Source: Rapana venosa (Eukaryota > Mollusca > Gastropoda > Neogastropoda > Muricidae). Taken from it: a DNA stretch of 64,000 nt. The stretch spans positions 52,753,439-52,817,438 of the forward strand of contig CM054157.1 of assembly GCA_028751875.1 (NCBI GenBank), read 5' to 3'. Of the stretch, positions 58,542-64,000 are shown piece by piece. Below the pieces are notes generated by a model. It did no database searches. It saw only the letters and a list, made by a program, of their open reading frames with translations, and had not been told where the DNA came from. The position numbers and the translations under genes are program-made. Within the stretch, counting starts at the first letter, position 1; each line of letters opens with the position of its first letter.

Positions 58542-61500
58542 CCTACATTGCCAACATCACTGAGGTCAGTGGTCTGGGAGGAGGGCTACAGGAGATGGTA
58601 GAACTCAGCAGAGACAGAGAAAGATGATGAACCCTGGTGGTGGCATTGCGTGGAGCTCCTACCAACGACAGCGGCGATGGAGACAGTTGGAGTTGAGTTG
58701 ATGTACAGAGAGGGAGAAAGATAGACTTAGTAATAAATGATGATTCATCGACCATGGTGGAAGGAACCTCAAGTCTCCATTGACAAGTATCTATCTGATG
58801 GGATGTTGTTCCTGGAGTTAACAGGGGGTGGGATAGCCTAGTGGTTAGAGCATTTAGCTCATGAGCTGGATCTGCCAGCCCAGGTTTGACTCTGTGAGCC
58901 ACCTCTGTAACACCTGTTTAAGGGGATTTTCCCCCTGGAGTTAACATCATTGCCGATTCCACTCTCCCCAAAAGTTCTTGGGATGAGACTATTAACAGAG
59001 GATGTCTTTCACACAGGTTAAAACCTGTTCTGCCTTTGGCAAGAGGAAGCCATTGCATCCCTGTAAGAGCAGACGGACAACATAATGTAAAACACATGCT
59101 TTTTTTTTACATTAAATTAAAAAAAAAAAAATCTTTTATTTCGAGGATAACTGAATAAGCATTTATGTGCTTTTTTTGTATACATCTAGTCCCCGTGTGT
59201 ATGCAGTTTTGTCAATTTTGTCATCCGTTCCCACCGGCACACAATGGCCTACTCTTCTGAAAAGCGGAACAGGTTTTAACATGTGCGCAAGATGTTCTGC
59301 GTGCGTTCGCACACGAGACCTCGGTTTATAGTCTCATCCAAAGGACTTTTGTGGGGAGTGGAGTCGGCACTGATGTTAACTCCAGAGGAAAAATCCTTTT
59401 GATCGAGATTTGAACCCGGGTCAGCAGATCACGAAAACATCACGCTAACCACCAGGCTATCCCATCCTCCATTCGGTTACCATGTGCATGTGGCTCTGTA
59501 AATTTTGTCATCTGTTCCCAGTAAGTAAGTCTTGTATCTGTTTGTGGTCTGATGTGAATAAGTGATACATGGTATTTTTATGTGGTGCTGTATATATGCA
59601 TGACTGATGTGTGTGTGTGTTTGTGGTGTGCGTGTGTATGTGTGTGTGTTTGTGGTGTGTGTGTATGTCTGGGTGTGTGTGTGAGCGTGTGTGTGTATGT
59701 GTGTGGTTGTGTGTGTGTGTTTTGTGGTGTGTGTGTGTCTGGGTGTGTGTGTGTGAGCGTGTTTGTGTGTGTTGTATGTGTGTGTGTTTGCGTGTTTGTA
59801 TGTGTTGTGTGTGTGTTTGTGGTGTGTGTGTCTGGGTGGGTGTGTGAGTGTGTGTGTTGTGTGTGTGCGTGCGTGCGTGTGTGTGTGTGTGTCCACAGGA
59901 GATCCTGGTTATGGATGAAGCAGACCGTCTGCTGGACATGGGCTTTGAAACCAGGTCATTATTTCTCTCCCTCTGTCTGTCTGTCTGTCTGTCTGTCTTC
60001 CGTCTATCTGTCTGTCTTCCTTCTGTCAGTTTTTCTGTCTGTCTGTCTTTCTGTCTGTCTTCCTTCTGCCTGTCTTCTATCAGTTTTTCTGTCATTTTTG
60101 TCTGTTCGTACATCTTTCTGTCTTGCCTTTCATCTGTCATTTTTGTCTTTCTCAAGTCAAGTCAAAATTTTATTTCCAGATGGTACATTGAATAAGCAAT
60201 GCATTTGCTTTTTTTCATCAAGCCATCTATCTAAGAACAAATTTCGTAATGATTATACTAGGACACTACATTATTACATCATTTACCATTGAATTAAACC
60301 AGTAAAAAAAGGAAAAAAATCGATAAGGAAATACATTGAAAATTCAAATTACCACATATACATACACAAGCACACACATACTCATGCACACCTGAGCGCG
60401 TGCGCGCTCACGTCCACACACACACATTTAAATAAAAATGTTTTAAGAATTAAAAAAAGAAAATCATAAAACGTCAGGACAAACAAATTACTTCACCTAC
60501 TGCTTTATCCATTCTTACACGTTTATACTTTAGATAATAAAAAGGTACAGGAATAAAACGTTAGAAAATACTAGGCATTCGTCATTTCTTGTCTGCTGTA
60601 TGTCTTTCTATCTCAGTATTTGTCATTATCTGCCTCCTTTCTATATATTTCTTTCTGTTTTCCTATCTATCTTTAAACAGTTTGGTCTGTCTTATGTGTG
60701 TGTGTTTGTGTGTGTGTGTGTGTGCATGTGTGTGTTTGTGTGTGTGTGAATGTGTGTGTGTGTGTGTGTGTGTGTGTCATATCTTGTCTCCAGTCTCCAG
60801 TGTCTGTCTGTATACCTGTCTGTCTTTCATCTGTCTATCAGTCTGACTGTCTGTCTGTCTATCTTTCTATCTGTGTACCCATCTTTCATCCTTTCTGTCT
60901 GCACATCTTTTTGTGTGTATTATTTCTGTTTTTCATCTTTCTGTCTGTTCTTTCTGTCTCTACACCTTTCTTTCTGTCTCAGTATCTTTCTATCTTCTAC
61001 CTGTCTGTCTGTCTGCTTGCCTGATTTGTCTTTGCAAGATATAGCGCTATACAAATTTCATTTATTATTATTATTATTATTCTTATTATTATTCTTATTC
61101 TTATTATATCTAAGTTCTGTTTCTCTATTGCCAGTTATTTTAGTGATCCTGTCTGCTTTTATATCTTCTGTCCAGCTGCTGTCTTTCTCTTCTCTCTGTC
61201 TGCTTTCCTGTTTGTATTTCTCCCTGTCTGTCTTTATTTGTCTGTTATGCATATCTGTGGGTCTGTCTGTTGCGCTCAGCATAAAGCATGGCTTCAACTG
61301 CCAAACCTGGGGAAGGAGAAAGCTGAAAGCTGTCTCCCCTTTGTATTATTCTTCTTTTACGTATTATTCTTTTATTTCGAGGATAATGGAATAAGCACTC
61401 ATGTGCTTTTTTTCAACCAGTCCCCGTGTGTATGCAGTTTTGTCAGTTTTGTCATCCGTTCCCACCGGCACACAATGGCCTACTCTTCCAAAAAGCAGTA

Positions 61501-62171
61501 CGGGTTTTAATGTGTGCGCAAAATGTTCTGCGTGCGTTCGCACACGGGACCTCGGTTTATAGTCTCATCCGAAGGACTTTTGGGGAAAGTGGAATTGGCA
61601 CTGATGTTAACTCCAGAGGAAAAATCCTTTTGAATGAGAATCAAACCCAGGTCAGCAGAGCACGAATACATCACTCTTACCACCAGGCTATCCCGTCTCT
61701 CACTCTCTGTGTCTCTCTCTTTCTCTCTCTCTCCCCTGATGGAGTGTGTTTGTCTGTCTGTCTGCCTTTCTGTCTGTCTCTACGTCCATGTCTCTGTCTG
61801 TCCTTCCTTCTCTCTGTTCTTTTCAGTCCCCCCTCCCAAAAAAAGGGAACAGATATGTTCATTTTTACACTTTAATCCTATTTGCATAATTTGTTTCTAT
61901 TTTACATATCATTTGCATACATTTATCCCCAATTTGCATACTTGTGCTCCTTTATTTGCATATACACATGCACGCACACAGCATCAACTCTATTCTGGCC
62001 CACCTGCCCAAGCTGCGTCGCACAGGTCTGTTCTCGGCGACGCAGACGGATGAAGTGGACAGCCTGATTCGTGCCGGTCTGCGTAACCCGCTACGCATCG
62101 CGGTGAAGGAGAAGACATCGTCCAGTGATGCCGAACAGAGGACTCCGTCCACACTGATGAATTACTACATG
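44858..62171 (+). CDS. DDX55: ATP-dependent RNA helicase DDX55 (Spb4-type), N-terminal part
   Basis: DEAD-box helicase of the DDX55/Spb4 family, needed for 60S ribosomal subunit maturation in the nucleolus. Exons 44858-44953, 50901-51038, 52695-52849 (or its copy 55981-56135), 57782-57875, 59899-59954 and 61982-62171 join in frame to 243 codons. Motifs in order: Q motif (F25, TPVQ at 29-32), motif I AVTGSGKT (49-56), motif Ia PTRELA (86-91) and GG in motif Ib context. TPGR follows at 137-140, motif II DEAD at 167-170 and SAT at 198-200. [19 protein letters not shown] and [10 protein letters not shown] are close to human DDX55. The helicase C-terminal domain and the tail lie beyond the right edge. 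Exon 2 seems to use a GC donor. Exon 3 is duplicated, and the exon 6 donor region is tandemly repeated. Confidence 0.93.
45115..45350. repeat. Degenerate ACATCACATTAC repeat
   Basis: Short imperfect units such as ACATCATATCACATCACATT recur through about 235 bp. Confidence 0.85.
45720..46105 (+). mobile_element. Element D
   Basis: Front GAATAGCATCTCCACCTTCT, core TGGAAATTGTGTACTAGGAA, end CTGCCTGAGCATTCAGCAAA GAAGAA-like. A piece of SINE-like tail (CCTCGAAATAAAAGAATAAA) sits inside, near 46015-46037. Confidence 0.8.
46383..46392. repeat. Target-site duplication, left copy
   Basis: TAAATTATTC, identical to 48935-48944 at the other end of the RTE-like element. Confidence 0.85.
46393..48934 (-). 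mobile_element. 5'-truncated RTE-like non-LTR retrotransposon
   Basis: The element is inserted antisense in DDX55 intron 1, flanked by perfect 10-bp TAAATTATTC duplications. It starts inside the apurinic-endonuclease domain and ends in a short GATA tail (46393-46406). The truncation point at 48934 directly follows the duplicated target. Clade assignment (RTE/RTE-X-like) rests on the single endonuclease-RT protein, the FADD motif and the very short 3' end. Confidence 0.88.
46396..48894 (-). CDS. Retrotransposon endonuclease/reverse transcriptase, N-terminally truncated
   Basis: 832 codons open without interruption. The frame continues upstream of this ATG to the truncation point, so the listed Met is probably not the native start. 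Residues 1-110 are the C-terminal half of an APE-type endonuclease (GDWNAKVG at 3-10, SDH at 101-103). The reverse transcriptase spans roughly 325-640: [42 protein letters not shown] (motif A), [16 protein letters not shown] (motif B), FADD at 567-570 (motif C) and FKYLGAIVS. The C-terminus has LKWYGHVTR and [11 protein letters not shown]. The TAG stop lies in the GATA tail. Without the endonuclease N-terminus it cannot be autonomous. Confidence 0.9.
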   Translation of the reverse strand: MQGDWNAKVGEDAWKDWEGVCGPHCNNQSNERGLRLLEFASNNHLQLVNTLGPHKKSRKWTWHSPNGEHHNQIDYIMVKRRFQSSVNIAQTRSFPGADIGSDHDLVMMTFRLRLKKIHKRNNIRIKFDLEKLKDPEVVEIFQARIGGKFAALTVLDSDIDTLTNSFNTAVTETANELLRKRRPVKKPWVTPNILQLCDKRRELKKKKNETKERAEQYRAVNKRIRKSMTEAKEKWIGEQCQDIEENIKKNNSKKAYQLVKDLTSTKQRKGLTIQDKNGKCLTDDQDILNRWTEYCSDLYNYRTAGDPEVLNVPESKDTDSHPILREEVETAVRSLKKGKSAGADNIPAELVQAGGEAMISALLRICNKIWQTGKWPTPWTQSLIITLPKKGNLQQCHNYRTISLICHPSKVMLQIILNRLKPQAETIIAEEQAGFRAGRSTTEQIFNLRILCERYLQHQQDLYHVFIDFKKAFDRVWHAALWATMNLYSINANLIRVIKQLYSEATSAVYYNNNIGEWFRTTVGVRQGCLLSPTLFNIFLERIMADALEHHEGSVSIGGRMITNLRFADDIDGIAGSEKELASLTEHLDKASKTYGMEISAEKTKLMTNNTNGISTDIRVNDQKLETVQSFKYLGAIVSDQGSKPEVVCRTAQTITALSKLNTIWRDKNISLISKIRLMRSLVISIFLYACESWTLTADLERRVQAVEMRCFRRLLGISYKDHISNESVHNRIQQTIGPYENFLTIVKKRKLKWYGHVTRSQGITKTVLQGTVQGGRRRGRPRKSWEDNISEWTGLELNKTLRKAEQREEWRELVAESLRVPPRSSDYGTDR
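48935..48944. repeat. Target-site duplication, right copy
   Basis: TAAATTATTC, matching 46383-46392. Confidence 0.85.
49040..49400. repeat. Minisatellite with ~24-40-bp unit
   Basis: Units such as ACACTAAAATGGCACATGGC plus CGAC recur. They are more diverged toward the left (ATTGTTGACACAATATGACA). Frames open through it are artefacts. Confidence 0.88.
49400..50745 (+). repeat. Tandem array of a family A SINE 3' half, 11 copies
   Basis: One SINE body (GTCCTTCGGATGAGACTATA to GGAAGAGTGGGCCATTATGT) is followed by about 11 head-to-tail units of 110-120 bp. Each runs from CGGATGACAAAATTGACAAA through CACACGGGGACTGGATGAAA to ATTCCATTATCCTCAAAATA and AAAGAATAAATAAATAAA. The units are very similar, implying recent expansion. 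Confidence 0.95.
50785..50850 (+). mobile_element. L2-like retrotransposon tail
   Basis: TTACAAGATTCAGCGCTATA followed by TAAATTCCATACATTATTAT; only the 3' tip is present. Confidence 0.75.
50901..51038 (+). CDS. DDX55: DDX55 coding exon 2 (Walker A)
   Basis: 138 nt, residues 33-78: [20 protein letters not shown] then [20 protein letters not shown] and PLKKHE. The acceptor is GTCGACAG. The only in-frame donor is GAG|GCGAGG (a GC donor). The length then aligns exactly with human DDX55. Confidence 0.9.
51118..51558 (-). mobile_element. Short RTE-like copy with 5' inversion
   Basis: The C-terminal 400 bp of the element at 46393-48934, with a one-base deletion in a G run near 51151. At its 5' side (51529-51558) there is a short segment in inverted orientation (GGACCCTGACTGCAGATTTG...), the signature of twin priming. 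It is flanked by TTCTTTGTT at 51109-51117 and 51559-51567. Confidence 0.85.
51615..51930. repeat. 39-bp minisatellite, about 8 copies
   Basis: Unit TATTTCTGATCCCACCACTA plus CATTAGTGTTATTTTTCTC. Because 39 is divisible by 3, it opens 13-residue repeat frames on both strands, which are not genes. Confidence 0.96.
51955..52325 (-). mobile_element. Family C SINE (copy A)
   Basis: End module CAATGGTGAGATTTTTTGTG on the low side, then CATTCCGACTTCGGGGATAC. The head with GGTTCCATTCCC (minus) is near 52255-52270 and GGCAGGATGGTTAAGACCTT at 52303-52322. Confidence 0.82.
52695..52849 (+). CDS. DDX55: DDX55 exon 3, copy A
   Basis: 155 nt, phase 0 to 2, residues 79-130: [20 protein letters not shown] then [20 protein letters not shown] and [11 protein letters not shown]. 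It contains motif Ia (PTREL). The acceptor is TTGTTTCAG and the donor GTGAGTG. It differs from copy B by one base (TTC versus TTG, F108L). Confidence 0.92.
52963..53285 (+). mobile_element. Family A SINE
   Basis: Head GATGGGATAGTCCGATGGTT, body GTTAACATCAGTGCTGACTC and GATGAGACTATAAACCGATG, tail CATTCCAATATCCTC. The duplicate is at 56264-56585. Confidence 0.85.
53325..53690. mobile_element. Repeat F (copy A)
   Basis: CAGCAGATTTCTCTGAATGA, CACCACAAGAGCAGTGCCAC and GCCAAGGACAGCTCTCTTGT, as at 16868 and 56645. Confidence 0.75.
53690..53860 (-). mobile_element. Truncated tRNA/5S SINE 3' part
   Basis: GTCAGAGACCTCAGCTTCTC to GGGCAGGTACTCATTGACAG matches the 3' half of the element at 57925-58205. 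The 5S segment and head are missing. Confidence 0.75.
53868..54185 (+). mobile_element. Family A SINE, second in copy A
   Basis: GACGGGATAGCCTGGTGGCG head, CCCGCGTTTGAATCTCG B box, AAAAGTCCTTCGGATGAGAC body, CACGGGGACTGGATG tail. The duplicate is at 57183-57500. Confidence 0.88.
54188..54265 (-). mobile_element. L2-like tail
   Basis: ATAATAATAATGTATGGAAT plus TTATATAGCGCTGAATCTTG, antisense 3' tip. The duplicate is at 57498-57575. Confidence 0.75.
54495..54810. repeat. 39-bp minisatellite (copy B)
   Basis: Same unit as 51615-51930, about 8 copies. Confidence 0.96.
54845..55215 (-). mobile_element. Family C SINE (copy B)
   Basis: Same element as 51955-52325, with the head GGGTTCCATTCCC (minus) at about 55150-55165. 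Confidence 0.82.
55312..55706 (-). mobile_element. Family E SINE between two (TA)n tracts
   Basis: (TA)n at 55312-55363 and 55650-55706. The SINE occupies about 55370-55648 on the minus strand: head GAGGCACCGTGGTCGAGTGG, B box GCGGGTTCGATCCC, central block GTGTCCTTGGGAAAGACACT then GTACAAGTGGGTACC. It is absent from copy A, so it arrived after (or differs by allele from) the duplication. Confidence 0.88.
55981..56135 (+). CDS. DDX55: DDX55 exon 3, copy B
   Basis: 155 nt with the same splice sites and phases as copy A. It encodes the same sequence except Leu for Phe at residue 108 (CAGTTGTCT instead of CAGTTCTCT). Using both copies in one mRNA would shift the frame. Either it is an alternative exon, or the region is two haplotypes placed in series. 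Confidence 0.85.
56264..56585 (+). mobile_element. Family A SINE (copy B)
   Basis: Duplicate of 52963-53285, with the same head and body order. Confidence 0.85.
56645..57170. mobile_element. Repeat F plus truncated 5S SINE (copy B)
   Basis: 56645-57005 matches 53325-53690. 57005-57170 matches the truncated 5S SINE end at 53690-53860. Confidence 0.75.
57183..57575. mobile_element. Family A SINE and L2-like tail (copy B)
   Basis: SINE at 57183-57500 (+), with a better preserved B box, CCGGGTTCGAATCTC. L2-like tail antisense at 57498-57575. Confidence 0.85.
57782..57875 (+). CDS. DDX55: DDX55 coding exon 4
   Basis: 94 nt, phase 2 to 0: (G)[20 protein letters not shown] then [11 protein letters not shown]. 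It holds motif Ib TPGR. The acceptor is TTGTTTTCAG and the donor TTG|GTGAGT. Confidence 0.94.
57925..58205 (-). mobile_element. Full-length tRNA/5S-module SINE
   Basis: Minus-strand head GGACGGGATAGCTCAGTGGT, then the 5S-like segment at 58114-58162 (GTTAAGCAGCGTCGAGCG, ACCACTTGGATGGGTGACCG). The tail runs through GCTTTACC-type blocks to GACCTTATAGGTTATGA. It matches 29484-29760. Confidence 0.87.
58405..58545 (+). mobile_element. L2-like tail with (ATC)n(ATT)n
   Basis: CAAGATACAGCGCTATATAA plus ATTCCATTT, then 11-12 ATC and about 13 ATT repeats. Confidence 0.85.
58825..59100 (+). mobile_element. Family A SINE
   Basis: GGTGGGATAGCCTAGTGGTT head, GGAGTTAACATCATTGCCGA body. Confidence 0.82.
59131..59471 (-). 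mobile_element. Full-length family A SINE
   Basis: TTTATTTCGAGGATAACTGA tail side. Head GATGGGATAGCCTGGTGGTT (minus) at about 59449-59468. Confidence 0.88.
59608..59892. repeat. GT-rich simple repeat ending at a splice acceptor
   Basis: Interrupted TGTGTG with GGTGTGC and GTCTGGGTG units. It ends (GT)n-CCACAG|GAG at DDX55 exon 5. Confidence 0.93.
59899..59954 (+). CDS. DDX55: DDX55 coding exon 5 (DEAD box)
   Basis: 56 nt, phase 0 to 2: [18 protein letters not shown] plus AG of a split Ser. It carries motif [12 protein letters not shown]. The acceptor is a GT repeat plus CCACAG and the donor AG|GTCATT. Confidence 0.95.
59955..61981 (+). other. DDX55: DDX55 intron 5
   Basis: CTGT-rich repeats (59970-60115, 60800-61020), a GTCAAAATTTTATTTCC-containing tail-like block (60155-60240), a (GT)n run (60694-60777) and an L2-like tail with ATT repeats (61025-61105). 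A full family A SINE lies at 61366-61697 (minus), followed by CTGT-rich DNA. No exon is visible. Confidence 0.82.
61366..61697 (-). mobile_element. Full-length family A SINE
   Basis: Tail TATTCTTTTATTTCGAGGAT, head GACGGGATAGCCTGGTGGTA (minus). The ends are well preserved. Confidence 0.88.
61982..62171 (+). CDS. DDX55: DDX55 coding exon 6 (SAT motif)
   Basis: 190 nt, phase 2 to 0: (S)[20 protein letters not shown] then [20 protein letters not shown] and ending STLMNYYM. It contains motif III SAT. The predicted donor is ATG|GTGTGT; human DDX55 continues NYYMVCKADEK, so Val may come from the next exon, which lies outside the window. Confidence 0.9.
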
Positions 62172-63540
62172 GTGTGTTGGTGTTGTGTTGTGTTGTGATG
62201 TGTTGTGGTTGTTATGTGGTTGTGTGTTATGTTGGTGTTGTGTTGGTGCTGTGTTGTGTTGGTGTTGTGGTTTGTGTTGTGATGTGGTTGTGTTATGTTG
62301 GTGCTGTGTTGGTGTTATGTTGGTGTTGTGTTGTGTTTTGTGTTGTGTTGGTGTCATTTTGGTGTTGTGTTGGTGCTGTGTTGGTGTTGTGTTGTGTTGG
62401 TCCACACTGATGAATTACTACATGGTGTGTGCTGTGTTGTGTTGTGTTGGTGTTGGTCCACACTGATGAATTACTACATGGTGTGTTGGTGTTGTGTTGT
62501 GTTTTGTGTTGGTGTTGTGTTGGTGTTGTGTTGGTCCACTGATGAATTACTACATGGTGTGTGCTGTGTTGTGTTTGGTGTTGTGTTGGTGTTGTGTTGT
62601 GCTGTGTTGGTGTTGGTGTTGGTCCACACTGATGAATTACTACATGGTGTGTGCTGTGCTGTGTTGGTGTTTGGTCCACACTGATGAATTACTACATGGT
62701 GTGTGCTGTGCGGTGTTGTGTTGTGTTGTGTTGTGTTGTGTTGGTCCACACTGATGAATTACTACATGTGTGTGCTGTGTTGTGTGTGTTTGGTGTTGTG
62801 TTGTGTTGTGTTTATGTTGGTCCACACTGATGATTTACTACATGGTGTGTGCTGTGCTGTGTTGTGTTGTTTTTGTGTTGTGGTTGTTGTGTTGTGTTGG
62901 TGTTGGTGCACACTGATGAATTACTACATGGTGTGTCTGTGTTTGTGTTGTGTGTTTGTGTTGTGTTGTGTTGGTCCACACTGATGAACTACTACATGGT
63001 GTGTTGGTGTTGTGTTGTGTTGGTGTTGTGCTGTGTTGTGTTTGTGTTGGTGTTGGTCCACACTGATGAATTACTACATGGTGTGTGCTGTGTTGTGTTG
63101 GTGTTTGTGTTGTGTTTGTGTTGGTGCACACTGATGAATTACTACATGGTGTGTGCTGTGTTGTGTTGTGTTGTGTTATGTTGTGTTGGTGTTGGTCCAC
63201 ACTGATGAACTACTACATGGTGTGTTGGTGTTGTGTTGGTGTTGTGCTGTGTTGTGTTGTGTTGGTGTTGGTCCACACTGATGAATTACTACATGGTGTG
63301 TGCTGTGCTGTGTTTGGTGTTGTGTTGTGTTGTGTTGGTCCACAACTGATGAATTACTACATGGTGTGTGCTGTGTTGTGTTGTGTGTGGTGTTGTGTTT
63401 GCGTTGGTGTTGTGTTGTGCTGTGTTGGTGTTGTGTTGGTGTTGTGTTGGTGTTATGTTTGTGTTGGTGCTGTGTTGTGTTTGTGTTGGGTGTTGTTTGT
63501 GTCATGTTGGTGTTATGTTGTGTTGTGGTTGTTGTGTTGA
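62172..63540 (+). repeat. DDX55: Tandem array of exon 6 end plus donor, 14 extra copies
   Basis: TCCACACTGATGAATTACTA plus CATGGTGTGT, the last ~25 nt of exon 6 with its donor, recurs at about 62401, 62456, 62533, 62622, 62682, 62742, 62821, 62912, 62972, 63056, 63123, 63196, 63272 and 63340. TGTTG-rich filler of variable length separates the copies. Most keep ATG|GTGTGT. Confidence 0.95.
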
Positions 63541-63544
63541 AGTT

Positions 63545-63870
63545 CACCGGGGGGCCTGTCTCTATAAATAGCATCCCCACCTTCTGGAAATTCTGTGCTA
63601 GGACTTCCATCTCTTCTACTCCTCTCTTTGTTTCTGCCTGGTTCCTTTTCTTCTTGTCACCTCCTCCTTCTTGTCAGTTTTCTACATCCTTGGTCCATTC
63701 TCCTGCCTTTTTTTTTTCCAGAAAGACTTCAAAGTTTTTCTGTCCCATGCCGAAGTTGTATGCGCTGGGCCTGACTTGTCAGGCGTTTAACGGCAGCACA
63801 ATGCATTTTCGCTCATATGAAAGATAGTTAATTGTAGTTGCTGTCTGAGCGTTTGACAAAGAAGTAGTTG
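63545..63870 (+). mobile_element. Element D
   Basis: TATAAATAGCATCCCCACCT, TTCTGGAAATTCTGTGCTAG and TTGCTGTCTGAGCGTTTGAC, ending GAAGTAG without a long GAA tail. Confidence 0.85.
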
Positions 63871-64000
63871 TGTTGGAGTGGAGTGGGACTGTATTGTGTT
63901 GTGTTGTACTGTGTTGTGTTTGTGATGTTTTATATGTTTCAGTGTGCTGTGTTGTATTTCGTTATATTGTTTTGGAATCTCTGTCTGTCTGTCTGTCTCT
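63871..64000 (+). other. DDX55: DDX55 intron 6 continuing past the edge
   Basis: TGTTG-rich sequence resumes at 63876-63960 after element D and ends with CTGT repeats. No exon is visible. Confidence 0.7.

Larger units (their letters stand above)
57876..59898 (+). other. DDX55: DDX55 intron 4
   Basis: It contains a full tRNA/5S SINE (57925-58205, minus), an L2-like tail with ATC/ATT microsatellite (58405-58545) and two family A SINEs (58825-59100 plus, 59131-59471 minus). A GT-rich tract (59608-59892) runs into the exon 5 acceptor. Confidence 0.85.

Noticed and set aside
62174..63827. Cys/Val-rich and Thr/Asn/Gln-rich open frames
   Set aside because: Products of TGTTG simple repeats and the duplicated exon 6 end.

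Overview
The window is animal nuclear DNA. It carries intron-rich genes with GT-AG introns, abundant tRNA-derived SINEs, non-LTR retrotransposon pieces, (CA)n/(GA)n/(TA)n microsatellites and long homopolymer runs. The style of the repeats and proteins suggests a lophotrochozoan, most likely a mollusc and probably a marine gastropod; this taxonomic call is inference. I see no prokaryotic, CRISPR or viral gene system.

Three protein-coding genes could be rebuilt exon by exon with matching splice phases. (1) 14-3-3 epsilon (YWHAE), minus strand, 12493 down to 3045: five coding exons, 254 aa, complete, with a 3'UTR reaching a poly(A) signal at 625-630. (2) Gametogenetin-binding protein 2 (GGNBP2), minus strand, 40941 down to 22073: eleven coding exons, 628 aa, complete. 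(3) DDX55/Spb4-type DEAD-box RNA helicase, plus strand, starting at 44858 and running off the right edge: six exon positions encode residues 1-243 (Q motif to just past SAT), and the third exon is present twice. GGNBP2 and DDX55 are divergent.

Layout: 1-600 intergenic with an inverted repeat; 600-12.5 kb YWHAE; 12.5-17.2 kb intergenic, full of SINEs; 17.2-41 kb GGNBP2, with a long probable 3'UTR and repeat-rich introns; 41-44.8 kb shared upstream region; 44.9-64 kb DDX55. DDX55 intron 1 holds a 5'-truncated RTE-like retrotransposon (46393-48934) with a 10-bp target-site duplication and an open 832-codon frame, and an 11-copy array made from a SINE tail. Intron 2 holds a second, twin-primed copy of the same element.

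The most interesting features are in DDX55. A ~3-kb tandem duplication copied exon 3. The exon is 155 nt, so both copies cannot be used together without a frameshift; they are either mutually exclusive exons or a haplotype-assembly artefact. The end of exon 6, with its splice donor, is repeated 14 more times in the following intron. Minisatellites also abut exon borders at GGNBP2 exons 4 and 10. Several SINE families exchange modules, and one carries a recognisable 5S rRNA segment.
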